Of a DNA stretch of 64,000 nucleotides, positions 19,444 to 26,820 are shown one piece after another. The notes under the pieces were generated by a model. That model had not been told where the DNA came from and made no database searches. It saw nothing but the letters and a program-made list of their open reading frames with translations. Made by a program: the position numbers and the translations under genes. Numbering within the stretch: position 1 is the stretch's first letter; each line of letters starts with the position of its first letter. Source of the DNA: Bacteroidota bacterium (lineage in GTDB: Bacteria > Bacteroidota > Bacteroidia > AKYH767-A > OLB10); contig JAHEYP010000012.1 in NCBI GenBank assembly GCA_023251535.1, forward strand, positions 1-64,000, written 5' to 3'.

Positions 19444-20229
19444 GTGAGTGAAAGTTTTGAAATAAAATTACCCCAGTTTGAAGGTCCTTTCGACTTACTC
19501 TTGTTCTTTATTGAGCGAGATGAGCTCGATATTCATGATATTCCTATCGCTACCATCACCAATGACTTCATGGACTATATGCATCAAATGCAGTCTATGA
19601 ATATTGAATTGGCCAGCGAGTTTATATTGGTTGCTGCTACTTTGATGCGTATTAAGGCGAAAATGTTGTTGCCTCGCTATGAAAAGGATGAAGAAGGTAA
19701 TGAAATTGACCCTCGCCAGGATTTAGTACGTCAGCTTCTCGATTATAAGCAGTTTAAAGCCGCTTCGGAGGACTTACGCGCTATGGAGGACGAGCGTATG
19801 ATGCGTTTCTCTAGAGGGAATATTCAGCAGGAATTATCGAAAATGGCTACGTCGAACGATGCAGGCTATTCAGGAGAGTTAAATCAGCTTACCCTTTATA
19901 AACTGATAGCCACTTTCGAGAAGGTAATGGCCCGCTTCGAGGATAACCAAAATCGAGTAGTACATACCATCGTTCAGTCGAAATATACTATCGATACTCA
20001 AAAGGACTATATCAGATCTCGTTTCTCGAAAAAGCCTCACCAAAACTTCGCCGATCTCTTCGAAGATTGTACAAATAAATTGCATGCCGTTTATACTTTC
20101 TTGGCATTGCTTGAATTATTACAAAATCGCGTGTACTTGATTTTCTTGAACGAAGGGTTCAATAATTTCGTGGTATGTACGCCGGAATCGGCACCTGAAC
20201 AGCCCGCTACTGAAGAGAATGCAGACTGA
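19444..20229 (+). CDS. scpA: Segregation and condensation protein A (kleisin)
   Basis: ScpA bridges the heads of the SMC dimer and recruits ScpB for chromosome compaction. The protein has 261 aa, normal size. The start is GTG, giving MSESFEIKLPQFEGPFDLLL; FEGPFDLLLFFI is the hallmark of the N-terminal SMC-binding domain. ASEFILVAATLMRIKAKMLL and a winged-helix C-terminus (about 185-240, ending VYLIFLNEGFNNF) complete the family pattern. Its 3' end overlaps the next gene by 11 bases, indicating translational coupling. scpB is not adjacent. Confidence 0.95.
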   Translation: MSESFEIKLPQFEGPFDLLLFFIERDELDIHDIPIATITNDFMDYMHQMQSMNIELASEFILVAATLMRIKAKMLLPRYEKDEEGNEIDPRQDLVRQLLDYKQFKAASEDLRAMEDERMMRFSRGNIQQELSKMATSNDAGYSGELNQLTLYKLIATFEKVMARFEDNQNRVVHTIVQSKYTIDTQKDYIRSRFSKKPHQNFADLFEDCTNKLHAVYTFLALLELLQNRVYLIFLNEGFNNFVVCTPESAPEQPATEENAD

Positions 20230-21283
20230 TCCGCGTGAACTACTCAAGCATTTTTCAACGGGAAGAATTATCCTTCCGGTCTTGCTTGGAATTGGTGCCG
20301 CGTTGTGGTTGTTCTTGCGTGAGTTTGATCCTTCGGCATTTGATGCTATCACCTGGACATTTAACTCTTCTTGCTGGTTAGCATTAGCTATCGTTTCGAT
20401 TATTATTCGAGATTTCTCTTATATGGTACGAATTCGAGTGCTTACCGATAATGCTATTAATTGGTATCGCTCGTTTATTGTAATTATGTTATGGGAATTT
20501 AGTTCGGCACTTGCTCCAGGTATGTTGGGAGGAGGATTTATATTCGCCATATTTATATTAAATAAAGAAGGTATTAATATGGGCAAAAGTATTACCGCTA
20601 TTATGAATTCTTCTTTTTTAGATGGAGTGTTTTTAGCAGTAATGGCTCCTGTGGTGTATTGGATAGCAGGAAAAAATGCTTTGTTCTCGGGAGTGCACCT
20701 AAATACTTTTTTAGGGAATAGTATTTTTTATACCTTCTGGACAGTCTACTTTTTAATTCTCGCATATAAAATATTTGTTGCGTATGCACTATTCGTAAAT
20801 CCGAAAGTTATTCGCACATTATTGATCGCTTTATTCTCTGTTCCACTCTTGAAAAGATGGCTCGACAAAGCAAAAGATACCGGAGATCAACTCTTAATTG
20901 CCAGCGAAGGACTGAAAAATAAAGGAACGAAATATTGGATGTGGTCGCTCGGTGCAACCTTCGCATCATGGACTGCACGATACTCAATTGTGAACTGTAT
21001 ATTACATGCCTTCCACGGACAAAAACCTGTTGAAGATTTTGTTGTGTACGGAAAACAAGTAGTAATGGGAATTATTATTTTGTTAAGTCCAACACCCGGC
21101 GGCAGCGGCCTCGCCGAATTTATGTTCAACGATTTTCTCGGCGAATTTATGGCGAAAGGCTTAGCACCAACCCTCGGATTATTGTGGAGGATTTTAAGCT
21201 ATTATCCTTATATATTCGTTGGCGCCATCATCTTACCACGCTGGTTCCGATTGCATTTTAAGTTGGAGAAACTGAAATTATAG
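20219..21283 (+). CDS. YbhN/AglD-like membrane protein (LPG synthase TM domain, UPF0104)
   Basis: A 354-aa integral membrane protein with about eight helices. Family marks are RDFSYMVRIRVL in the second helix region, WEFSSALAPGMLGGGFIFAI and LLSPTPGGSGLAEFMF near the end. The family corresponds to the flippase-like membrane part of lysylphosphatidylglycerol synthases. Stand-alone members have no proven single function. There is no aminoacyl-transferase domain here. The ATG at 20219 overlaps scpA by 11 bases. The 267 bases downstream, up to the convergent haaO gene, are AT-rich with nothing I can name. Confidence 0.85.
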   Translation: MQTDPRELLKHFSTGRIILPVLLGIGAALWLFLREFDPSAFDAITWTFNSSCWLALAIVSIIIRDFSYMVRIRVLTDNAINWYRSFIVIMLWEFSSALAPGMLGGGFIFAIFILNKEGINMGKSITAIMNSSFLDGVFLAVMAPVVYWIAGKNALFSGVHLNTFLGNSIFYTFWTVYFLILAYKIFVAYALFVNPKVIRTLLIALFSVPLLKRWLDKAKDTGDQLLIASEGLKNKGTKYWMWSLGATFASWTARYSIVNCILHAFHGQKPVEDFVVYGKQVVMGIIILLSPTPGGSGLAEFMFNDFLGEFMAKGLAPTLGLLWRILSYYPYIFVGAIILPRWFRLHFKLEKLKL

Positions 21284-21550
21284 TTCGTGTCGGTGCTTTA
21301 GCCAGCACAAAATACTACGAACTTTAAATTTCAAAAAAATTATCGACTTGATGATCGATAATAGATATTCGACAATCGACAAAGTCTCCCTAATTTTCAC
21401 CAAAAGAAAAAGAGTGTAAAGTTTTTTTGTTTTCTATAAATCTGAAATCAAAAAAATCTATCATCTATTACCTAACTTCTATCGCCAATTACAACCCCAA
21501 ATGCGGAGCGTAGTATCGAATGTTTTTTTATAGCTCAAACAGTTCCCCAA

Positions 21551-22069
21551 TTACTTCGGCGGCTCCATCACCGAACCACATTTCTTACAAGTGCGTAAAT
21601 CGAGGTTGGCATAGAATTTATTCATTACAATAGGAAGTTGCCCTACTATATCTTCTAAACTGAAAAATTCTTCGTACAATTTGTTGCTGCAATTTTCGCA
21701 GAACCACATGCAAGCATCTTTTTCTGTTGATGCTCTGTATCGTTCAATTACTAATCCAATAGTATTTGGTCCGCGTTGTGGTGAATGCGGTGTGCATCGC
21801 GGAAGTAAAAACATTTCTCCTTCTTTTATGTGAATATCGCGTTGCTTTCCTTCTTCAATAATTTTCACAACGATATCGCCTTCTAATTGATAAAACAACT
21901 CTTCAGCTTCCTCCCAATGATAGTCCTTGCGCGAATTTGGTCCGCCTACTACCATTACTATAAAATCGTCGTTCATCTTATAAACTTGTTGGTTTCCAAC
22001 GGGTGGTTTAAGTAGATGTCTGTTTTCATCAACCCATTTTTTTAGGTTGAACGCGGGAGCAATTGCCAT
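21551..22069 (-). CDS. haaO: 3-hydroxyanthranilate 3,4-dioxygenase
   Basis: A cytosolic Fe(II) ring-cleaving dioxygenase that opens 3-hydroxyanthranilate to 2-amino-3-carboxymuconate semialdehyde in the kynurenine pathway. It is 172 aa, matching the short bacterial form. Iron ligands His51, Glu57 and His95 are present in the cupin (RKDYHWEEAEELFYQLEGD), and Arg47 and Arg99 match the substrate-binding pair. A rubredoxin-like C-terminal site uses Cys124, Cys127, Cys161 and Cys164. The product is the substrate of the ACMSD encoded at 46.8 kb, and the ALDH at 28.8 kb acts next. It is divergent from the SDR gene. Confidence 0.96.
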   Translation of the reverse strand: MAIAPAFNLKKWVDENRHLLKPPVGNQQVYKMNDDFIVMVVGGPNSRKDYHWEEAEELFYQLEGDIVVKIIEEGKQRDIHIKEGEMFLLPRCTPHSPQRGPNTIGLVIERYRASTEKDACMWFCENCSNKLYEEFFSLEDIVGQLPIVMNKFYANLDLRTCKKCGSVMEPPK

Positions 22070-22161
22070 AGCTGTTATTTTTGATGCTTCAAAGCAAAGT
22101 AACAGAATCGATTCGTCAATTCAAAGTTGCTTGCATTTACCTCTTATAACTATATCATTTT

Positions 22162-22950
22162 ATGAATCTTAATCTTCAATCATATACTGCGCTGGTGTGC
22201 GGAAGTACCCAAGGAATCGGACGAGCAGCGGCTCAAGAGCTGGCTTTGTTGGGTGCAAAAGTGGTATTGATGGCACGTAATGAAGCTTCTTTGAAGGAAG
22301 TTTGCGCAGCTTTACCAACCCCTGCTAACCAACAACATTCGTATTTAGCTGCCGACTTCTCGAATCCTGAACAAGTGGCTTCGGTAATCAATGCATATGT
22401 TGGGCAGGGAAATCCGATTCATATTTTGGTAAACAATACTGGTGGCCCTCCCGGCGGACCAATTACTGATGCAACTACTGCTGCTTTCTCTTCTGCTTTT
22501 TCACAGCATTTATTGTGTAATCATATTCTTGCGCAAGCCGTTATTCCAGGAATGAAAGCTGCTAAATATGGTCGCATCATTAACGTGATTTCTACGAGTG
22601 TAAAACAGCCTTTAAAAGGATTAGGAGTGTCGAATACGATTCGCGCAGCAGTGGCAAATTGGTCGAAGACTATGTCGCTCGAATTAGCTCCTTTCGCAAT
22701 TACTGTGAATAATGTGTTGCCTGGAGCTACAGCTACTCAGCGCTTAGCAACGATTATCGAGACAAAATCGCAGAAAACGAATCACGAAATTTCAGAAGTA
22801 GAAAAAGAAATGATCGCAGAAATTCCTGCGGGACGATTCGCTCAACCAGAAGAAATTGCTGCTGCTATCGCTTTCTTGGCTTCGCCAGCTGCAGCGTATA
22901 TCAACGGAATTAACGTGCCGGTAGATGGTGGCCGCACAGGCTGCTTATAA
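22162..22950 (+). CDS. SDR-fold protein lacking the canonical catalytic Tyr/Lys
   Basis: A 262-aa Rossmann protein of the BKR-like SDR subgroup. The nucleotide motif is GSTQGIG (14-20), not quite the usual TGxxxGxG, and NNTGGPPGG (91-99) replaces NNAG. Where YxxxK should stand the sequence is SNTIR (157-161), so the catalytic Tyr is Ser and the Lys is Arg; Ser144/Ser146 remain nearby. This fits the known subgroup (cd05344-type) that departs from the tetrad, so it is probably not a decayed gene. Its location next to haaO suggests a role in tryptophan/kynurenine catabolism, but the reaction is unknown. The DUF4258 gene follows three bases later. Confidence 0.85.
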   Translation: MNLNLQSYTALVCGSTQGIGRAAAQELALLGAKVVLMARNEASLKEVCAALPTPANQQHSYLAADFSNPEQVASVINAYVGQGNPIHILVNNTGGPPGGPITDATTAAFSSAFSQHLLCNHILAQAVIPGMKAAKYGRIINVISTSVKQPLKGLGVSNTIRAAVANWSKTMSLELAPFAITVNNVLPGATATQRLATIIETKSQKTNHEISEVEKEMIAEIPAGRFAQPEEIAAAIAFLASPAAAYINGINVPVDGGRTGCL

Positions 22951-22953
22951 ACC

Positions 22954-23385
22954 ATGAATCCAAAGCAAAAAAAGAATAGAGCATCACTCATTTTGTTAGT
23001 GGTGATGCTAGTGCTGTACTTCGCATTCTTTCGCAAGAAAGAGGGTGCGAATAATGTATCGCGCGATGATCGTTCCGTAGTTTCTAATAAGTCGGATAAA
23101 CGTCAAAAGAAATTCAGGCAACATGCGGTGTATTATACTAAACATGCTTTGTGTCGCATGGACTGCCGACAAATTGATAGCAGCGAAGTACAGGAGATTT
23201 TAGCAGATGGCGAAATTAACTATGCTAAAAGCGATTTAAAAAGTAGCCCTTGTCCTAAATATGCTTTAGAAGGCCTCACACATGACCATCAAAGGGTGAG
23301 AGTTATTGTAGGCGATTGCGATAGCCGAGCCAGCATTGTAACCGTGATCGATTTGGATCATGAATTTGAATGCGATTGTAAATAG
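22954..23385 (+). CDS. DUF4258 domain protein with N-terminal membrane anchor
   Basis: A 143-aa protein. After a basic start comes one membrane helix (ASLILLVVMLVLYFAFF, about 9-25), a charged linker, then a DUF4258 domain (about 55-140). The domain shows YYTKHALCRMDCRQIDSSEV, then the strand VRVIVGDCD and a Cys-containing end (DHEFECDCK). DUF4258 folds resemble RelE/toxin-like domains, but no antitoxin is adjacent and the anchor makes a soluble toxin role unlikely. It begins three bases after the SDR stop, so it is almost certainly cotranscribed with it. Confidence 0.75.
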   Translation: MNPKQKKNRASLILLVVMLVLYFAFFRKKEGANNVSRDDRSVVSNKSDKRQKKFRQHAVYYTKHALCRMDCRQIDSSEVQEILADGEINYAKSDLKSSPCPKYALEGLTHDHQRVRVIVGDCDSRASIVTVIDLDHEFECDCK

Positions 23386-23438
23386 CTGATTATTAATCAG
23401 TAGCGAAAGTCTGAATGATGCTTTTCTGAAGATTCAAA

Positions 23439-23471
23439 TTAAACGTTTGTTTAAGTTAAACAATTGTTTAA
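23439..23471. promoter_or_regulatory. Twin operator TTAAAC-N4-GTTTAA upstream of tetR
   Basis: Two palindromic sites share half-sites TTAAAC and GTTTAA with a 4-base spacer: 23439-23454 (spacer gttt) and 23456-23471 (spacer aatt, a perfect 16-base palindrome). Their centres are 17 bp apart, and the second overlaps the -7 element at 23469-23476. This is the expected layout for autorepression by the TetR protein encoded 20 bases downstream. Confidence 0.75.
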
Positions 23472-23476
23472 TTTTG
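23469..23476 (+). promoter_or_regulatory. -7 promoter element (TAATTTTG)
   Basis: Matches TAnnTTTG and overlaps the right operator, so repressor and RNA polymerase would compete. The tetR ATG is 15 bases downstream. Confidence 0.6.
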
Positions 23477-23491
23477 CATCCCCATTTCATC

Positions 23492-24106
23492 ATGATCGAC
23501 AAAAGAGAGCATATTCTAATTACTGCCGAGGCATTGTTTGCCGAGAAGGGCTTCGAAGGGACTTCGGTGCGTGAGCTCTGTGCCAAAGCCGGAGTGAATG
23601 TGGCGATGGTTTCGTATTATTTCGGTTCGAAAGAACAGTTGATGGAAGCATTGATTGAATTTCGTTCGGGATTCATGCGTGAGAAGTTAGATGAAATCAG
23701 GAAGCAATCGATTTCTGCTTCCGAAAAAATGGAGTTGATCATTGATCACTATGTATCACGAATTTTTTCGAATAGTCAGTATCATCGCATACTTCATCGA
23801 GAATTAAGTTTACAACAACGTTCACAATTCAATTCGATCATCAGTAAATTATTGATGGTAAATTTCTCTGTGATACGAGATATCATCAATGATGGAATTG
23901 AATCGAAAGAGTTTAAAAATGTTGATGTAGAACTCACCATCGTTTCTATGATCGGTACAATTACTCAAGTAGTTGTTTCTTCTTTTTTAACGTGTAAGTT
24001 GTTAAATGAAAAACATAATGAGTTAATGGTTGTTACTGACAAGTCGCATCAGCAAAGAGTAAGTAAACATTTAAAAGAAATGCTTCTGGCATATCTAAAG
24101 AAATAA
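23492..24106 (+). CDS. TetR-family transcriptional repressor of the adjacent efflux pump
   Basis: A 204-aa regulator. I place the start at ATG 23492 because the frame upstream runs through the operator and promoter. The HTH domain occupies about 5-55, with TSVRELCAKAGVNVAMVSYYF as recognition region (last residues YYFGSKEQL typical). The C-terminal ligand domain is helical (about 70-204). It lies 32 bases before the EmrA gene and is preceded by two copies of a palindromic operator. Ligand is unknown, presumably a toxic amphiphile exported by the pump. Confidence 0.92.
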   Translation: MIDKREHILITAEALFAEKGFEGTSVRELCAKAGVNVAMVSYYFGSKEQLMEALIEFRSGFMREKLDEIRKQSISASEKMELIIDHYVSRIFSNSQYHRILHRELSLQQRSQFNSIISKLLMVNFSVIRDIINDGIESKEFKNVDVELTIVSMIGTITQVVVSSFLTCKLLNEKHNELMVVTDKSHQQRVSKHLKEMLLAYLKK

Positions 24107-24138
24107 AACCCAACACAGCCCAACCTTTTTTAAAACAA

Positions 24139-25185
24139 ATGGAACATATCACTCCTCCCGCAAAAAAGAAAAACAAAGTCCTGCCAATAGTTCTTGTATT
24201 AGTTATTGGTTCTTCTTTGATTTTCGGCTTTAATAAATATCGTTATGCATTGCATCACGAAGATACCGACGATGCTCAAATAGATGCCGACATCAGTCCT
24301 GTTTACAGTCGTATTTCAGGTTATGTTAGCGATATCCGTTTCGAAGACAATCAGAAGGTGAAAAAAGGCGATACGCTTATCATTATCGATGGACGAGATT
24401 TGCAAATTAAAGTGGAACAATCAGAAGCTGCAATTGCTAATGCTCTAGCTGCCGTTAAAGTTGCTGAAGCTGCTGTTGAAACTGCAAGAGGGAATGCTGT
24501 TGTTGCTCAAAGCGGAATTGAAGCTGCCAATGTTCGTTTGTGGAAAGCCGATCAAGATTATAATCGCTTCAGCTCACTAATGACTTTAGATGCAACAACA
24601 AAACAAAAGTTTGATGCAGCGAAAGCAGAGAAAGATGGTGCTCAAGCTTCAGTGAATTCAGCAAAAAGTCAATTGATAGTTGCTAATAAACAAATAGCTG
24701 CTGCTCAAGAACAAATTGCTGTAGCGAATGCTCAGCTAAAACAACGTCAGGCTGATCTCGATTTTTCGAAATTGCAATTAACATATAGCGTTATTACAGC
24801 GCCTGCCAATGGATTAGCATCGAAGAAAAATGTACAAAACGGACAATTAGTAAATGTAGGTTCTCCGCTATGTGCTATTGTTGGAAATGAAGGTGTTTAT
24901 GTGATTGCTAACTTTAAAGAAACACAACTATCAAAGATGAAAGAAGGTCAGCCAGTAAAGGTTGTTATTGATGCCTTCCCTGATGATAAAATAGATGCGA
25001 AAGTTTATCGCTTCTCTGCAGCTACAGGAGCTAAGTTTAGTTTACTTCCTCCCGATAATGCTTCAGGAAATTATGTAAAAGTAATTCAACGTGTGCCGGT
25101 GAAAATTAAGTTTGATGATGTAACTAAAGTAAAAGATATGTTGCGTCCCGGTATGAGTGTGAAAGTATCTGTTGAGTTAAACTAA
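24139..25185 (+). CDS. EmrA/HlyD-type membrane fusion protein
   Basis: A 348-aa periplasmic adaptor. One N-terminal membrane helix (about 13-30) is followed by the first half of a biotinyl-lipoyl domain (YVSDIRFEDNQKVKKGDTL), a long Ala/Gln-rich coiled-coil hairpin (about 90-210), then the second half (ITAPANGLASKKNVQNG) and a beta-barrel domain. It would link the inner-membrane MFS pump (next gene, 19 bases on) to an outer-membrane channel. No TolC-like gene is in this operon, so the channel must be encoded elsewhere. Confidence 0.92.
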   Translation: MEHITPPAKKKNKVLPIVLVLVIGSSLIFGFNKYRYALHHEDTDDAQIDADISPVYSRISGYVSDIRFEDNQKVKKGDTLIIIDGRDLQIKVEQSEAAIANALAAVKVAEAAVETARGNAVVAQSGIEAANVRLWKADQDYNRFSSLMTLDATTKQKFDAAKAEKDGAQASVNSAKSQLIVANKQIAAAQEQIAVANAQLKQRQADLDFSKLQLTYSVITAPANGLASKKNVQNGQLVNVGSPLCAIVGNEGVYVIANFKETQLSKMKEGQPVKVVIDAFPDDKIDAKVYRFSAATGAKFSLLPPDNASGNYVKVIQRVPVKIKFDDVTKVKDMLRPGMSVKVSVELN

Positions 25186-25204
25186 TTTTCTTTCCATCAT
25201 CGTC

Positions 25205-26749
25205 ATGCCTGAACAAGGTTTTCAAAAGTGGATTATTACCATCACGGTAATTCTCGCTTCTTTACTCGAGCTTATCGATACTACGGTGGTGAATGTATCA
25301 CTTCCGCAGATCATGGGAAATCTCGGTGCTACATTAGAAGATGTGGGTTGGGTTATAACAGCATATTCAATTGCAAACGTTGTAATTCTACCGATGTCGG
25401 GTTGGCTTTCTTCTCGTTTCGGACGACGTTCTTATTTTACTTTTTCAATTGTTCTATTTACCATCGCTTCGTTTTTCTGTGGAAATGCAGAAAATATTTG
25501 GGAGCTCGTTTTCTTTCGTTTTCTTCAAGGAATAGGAGGTGGCGCATTGCTCGCAACGGCGCAAGCAATTCTTATGGAAACATGGCCGAAAGAACAACAT
25601 GGCATGGCGCAAGCTTTATTTGGATTAGGTGTCGTTGTTGGTCCTACAATCGGACCTACTTTAGGAGGCTATATCACTGATCATTTTACATGGCCTTGGG
25701 TGTTTTATATTAATCTTCCATTAGGTGTGATAGCAATGTTATTAACGCTTCAATATATCAAGGATAGTAAGTTGCAATCGCGGCCCGGCTCCGTCGACTG
25801 GATTGGAATTATCTTACTCGTAGCTACCGTTGGCAGTTTACAATTCGTATTAGAACGAGGTGAAAGCGAAGATTGGTTTGATACAAATTATATCACCGCA
25901 TTAACTTTGACATCTATCATCTGTGGATGTTTGTTTATATGGCATGAGCTTCGAGTCGAATCGCCCGTCGTGAATTTGCGCATCATGAAAAACCGATCGC
26001 TAGCCATAGGTATGTTCACTACGTTTATCCTTGGCTTCGGATTATTTGGTTCGGTATTTATTTTCCCAGTATTCTGTCAGAATTTATTGGGCTTCTCCGC
26101 ACAACAAACCGGTATGTTAATGATTCCCGGAGGTGTTTCTACAATCTTAATGATGCCGATAGTTGGGAAATTATTACAGAATAAAACTTCTCCGCGATTG
26201 ATGGCAACTTTCGGGTTCACGTTGTTCTTCTTGTTTACATTCTTTCTCTCAAAATCAAATTTGAATTCGGGTGAAGGCGACTTCTATCTTCCGCTAATTC
26301 TTCGCGGTATCGGATTAAGTTTCTTGTTTGTGCCGCTTACTTCATTAGCGCTAGGAGCTCTCGAGCCTAAAGATTTTGCACAGGGAACAGGATTAAATAA
26401 TATGATGCGTCAGCTAGGTGGATCGTTTGGAATTGCAATTATTACTACACTGCTTCATTATCGCCAGGGATTTCATCGCGATCATTTAGTAGCGCATATG
26501 GATATCTTTAATCACGCTATGACGTCGAAGTATAATGATATGCTCAACGGATTTATCGGCAAAGGATTCTCGATGGAACAAGCTCAGCAAATGGCAGCCA
26601 AAGCACTCGATGGTTCAATCATACGCCAAACTTATATGCTTAGCTATTTAGATGCCTTCTGGGCAGTGGGAATATTCTTGATTTTAAGTATTCCGCTCAT
26701 CTGGATGCAACGCCCTAAGCGAGTAGTAGTCCCTGTAGATTCACATTAA
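25205..26749 (+). CDS. EmrB/DHA2-family MFS drug efflux transporter, 14 TM
   Basis: A 514-aa inner-membrane proton/drug antiporter. Motifs are LDTTVVNV-like LIDTTVVNVSLPQIMG in TM1, GWLSSRFGRRSYF (motif A) and the antiporter motif C GVVVGPTIGPTLGGYI in TM5. The length and 14 predicted helices fit the DHA2 family. It is the third gene of the tetR-emrA-emrB operon. A periplasmic loop near 440-475 carries MDIFNHAMTSKYNDML, as in EmrB homologues. Substrates cannot be read from sequence. No clear terminator follows. Confidence 0.94.
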   Translation: MPEQGFQKWIITITVILASLLELIDTTVVNVSLPQIMGNLGATLEDVGWVITAYSIANVVILPMSGWLSSRFGRRSYFTFSIVLFTIASFFCGNAENIWELVFFRFLQGIGGGALLATAQAILMETWPKEQHGMAQALFGLGVVVGPTIGPTLGGYITDHFTWPWVFYINLPLGVIAMLLTLQYIKDSKLQSRPGSVDWIGIILLVATVGSLQFVLERGESEDWFDTNYITALTLTSIICGCLFIWHELRVESPVVNLRIMKNRSLAIGMFTTFILGFGLFGSVFIFPVFCQNLLGFSAQQTGMLMIPGGVSTILMMPIVGKLLQNKTSPRLMATFGFTLFFLFTFFLSKSNLNSGEGDFYLPLILRGIGLSFLFVPLTSLALGALEPKDFAQGTGLNNMMRQLGGSFGIAIITTLLHYRQGFHRDHLVAHMDIFNHAMTSKYNDMLNGFIGKGFSMEQAQQMAAKALDGSIIRQTYMLSYLDAFWAVGIFLILSIPLIWMQRPKRVVVPVDSH

Positions 26750-26793
26750 AAGGTCTTCTGAAGAAAATCATAGATCATTTCGCAGAAATGGCG

Positions 26794-26801
26794 TATCTTT
26801 A
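26794..26801 (+). promoter_or_regulatory. Possible -7 element (TATCTTTA)
   Basis: One base from TAnnTTTG, 19 bases before ATG 26821. It lies inside the longer open frame that begins at 26788, which argues that translation starts at 26821. Confidence 0.4.
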
Positions 26802-26820
26802 TTCTTCAGAAATTCCGAAA

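Noticed and set aside
22954-23385. DUF4258 protein as a RelE-like toxin of a toxin-antitoxin pair.
   Set aside because: It has an N-terminal membrane anchor and its only close neighbour is an SDR enzyme, not an antitoxin.
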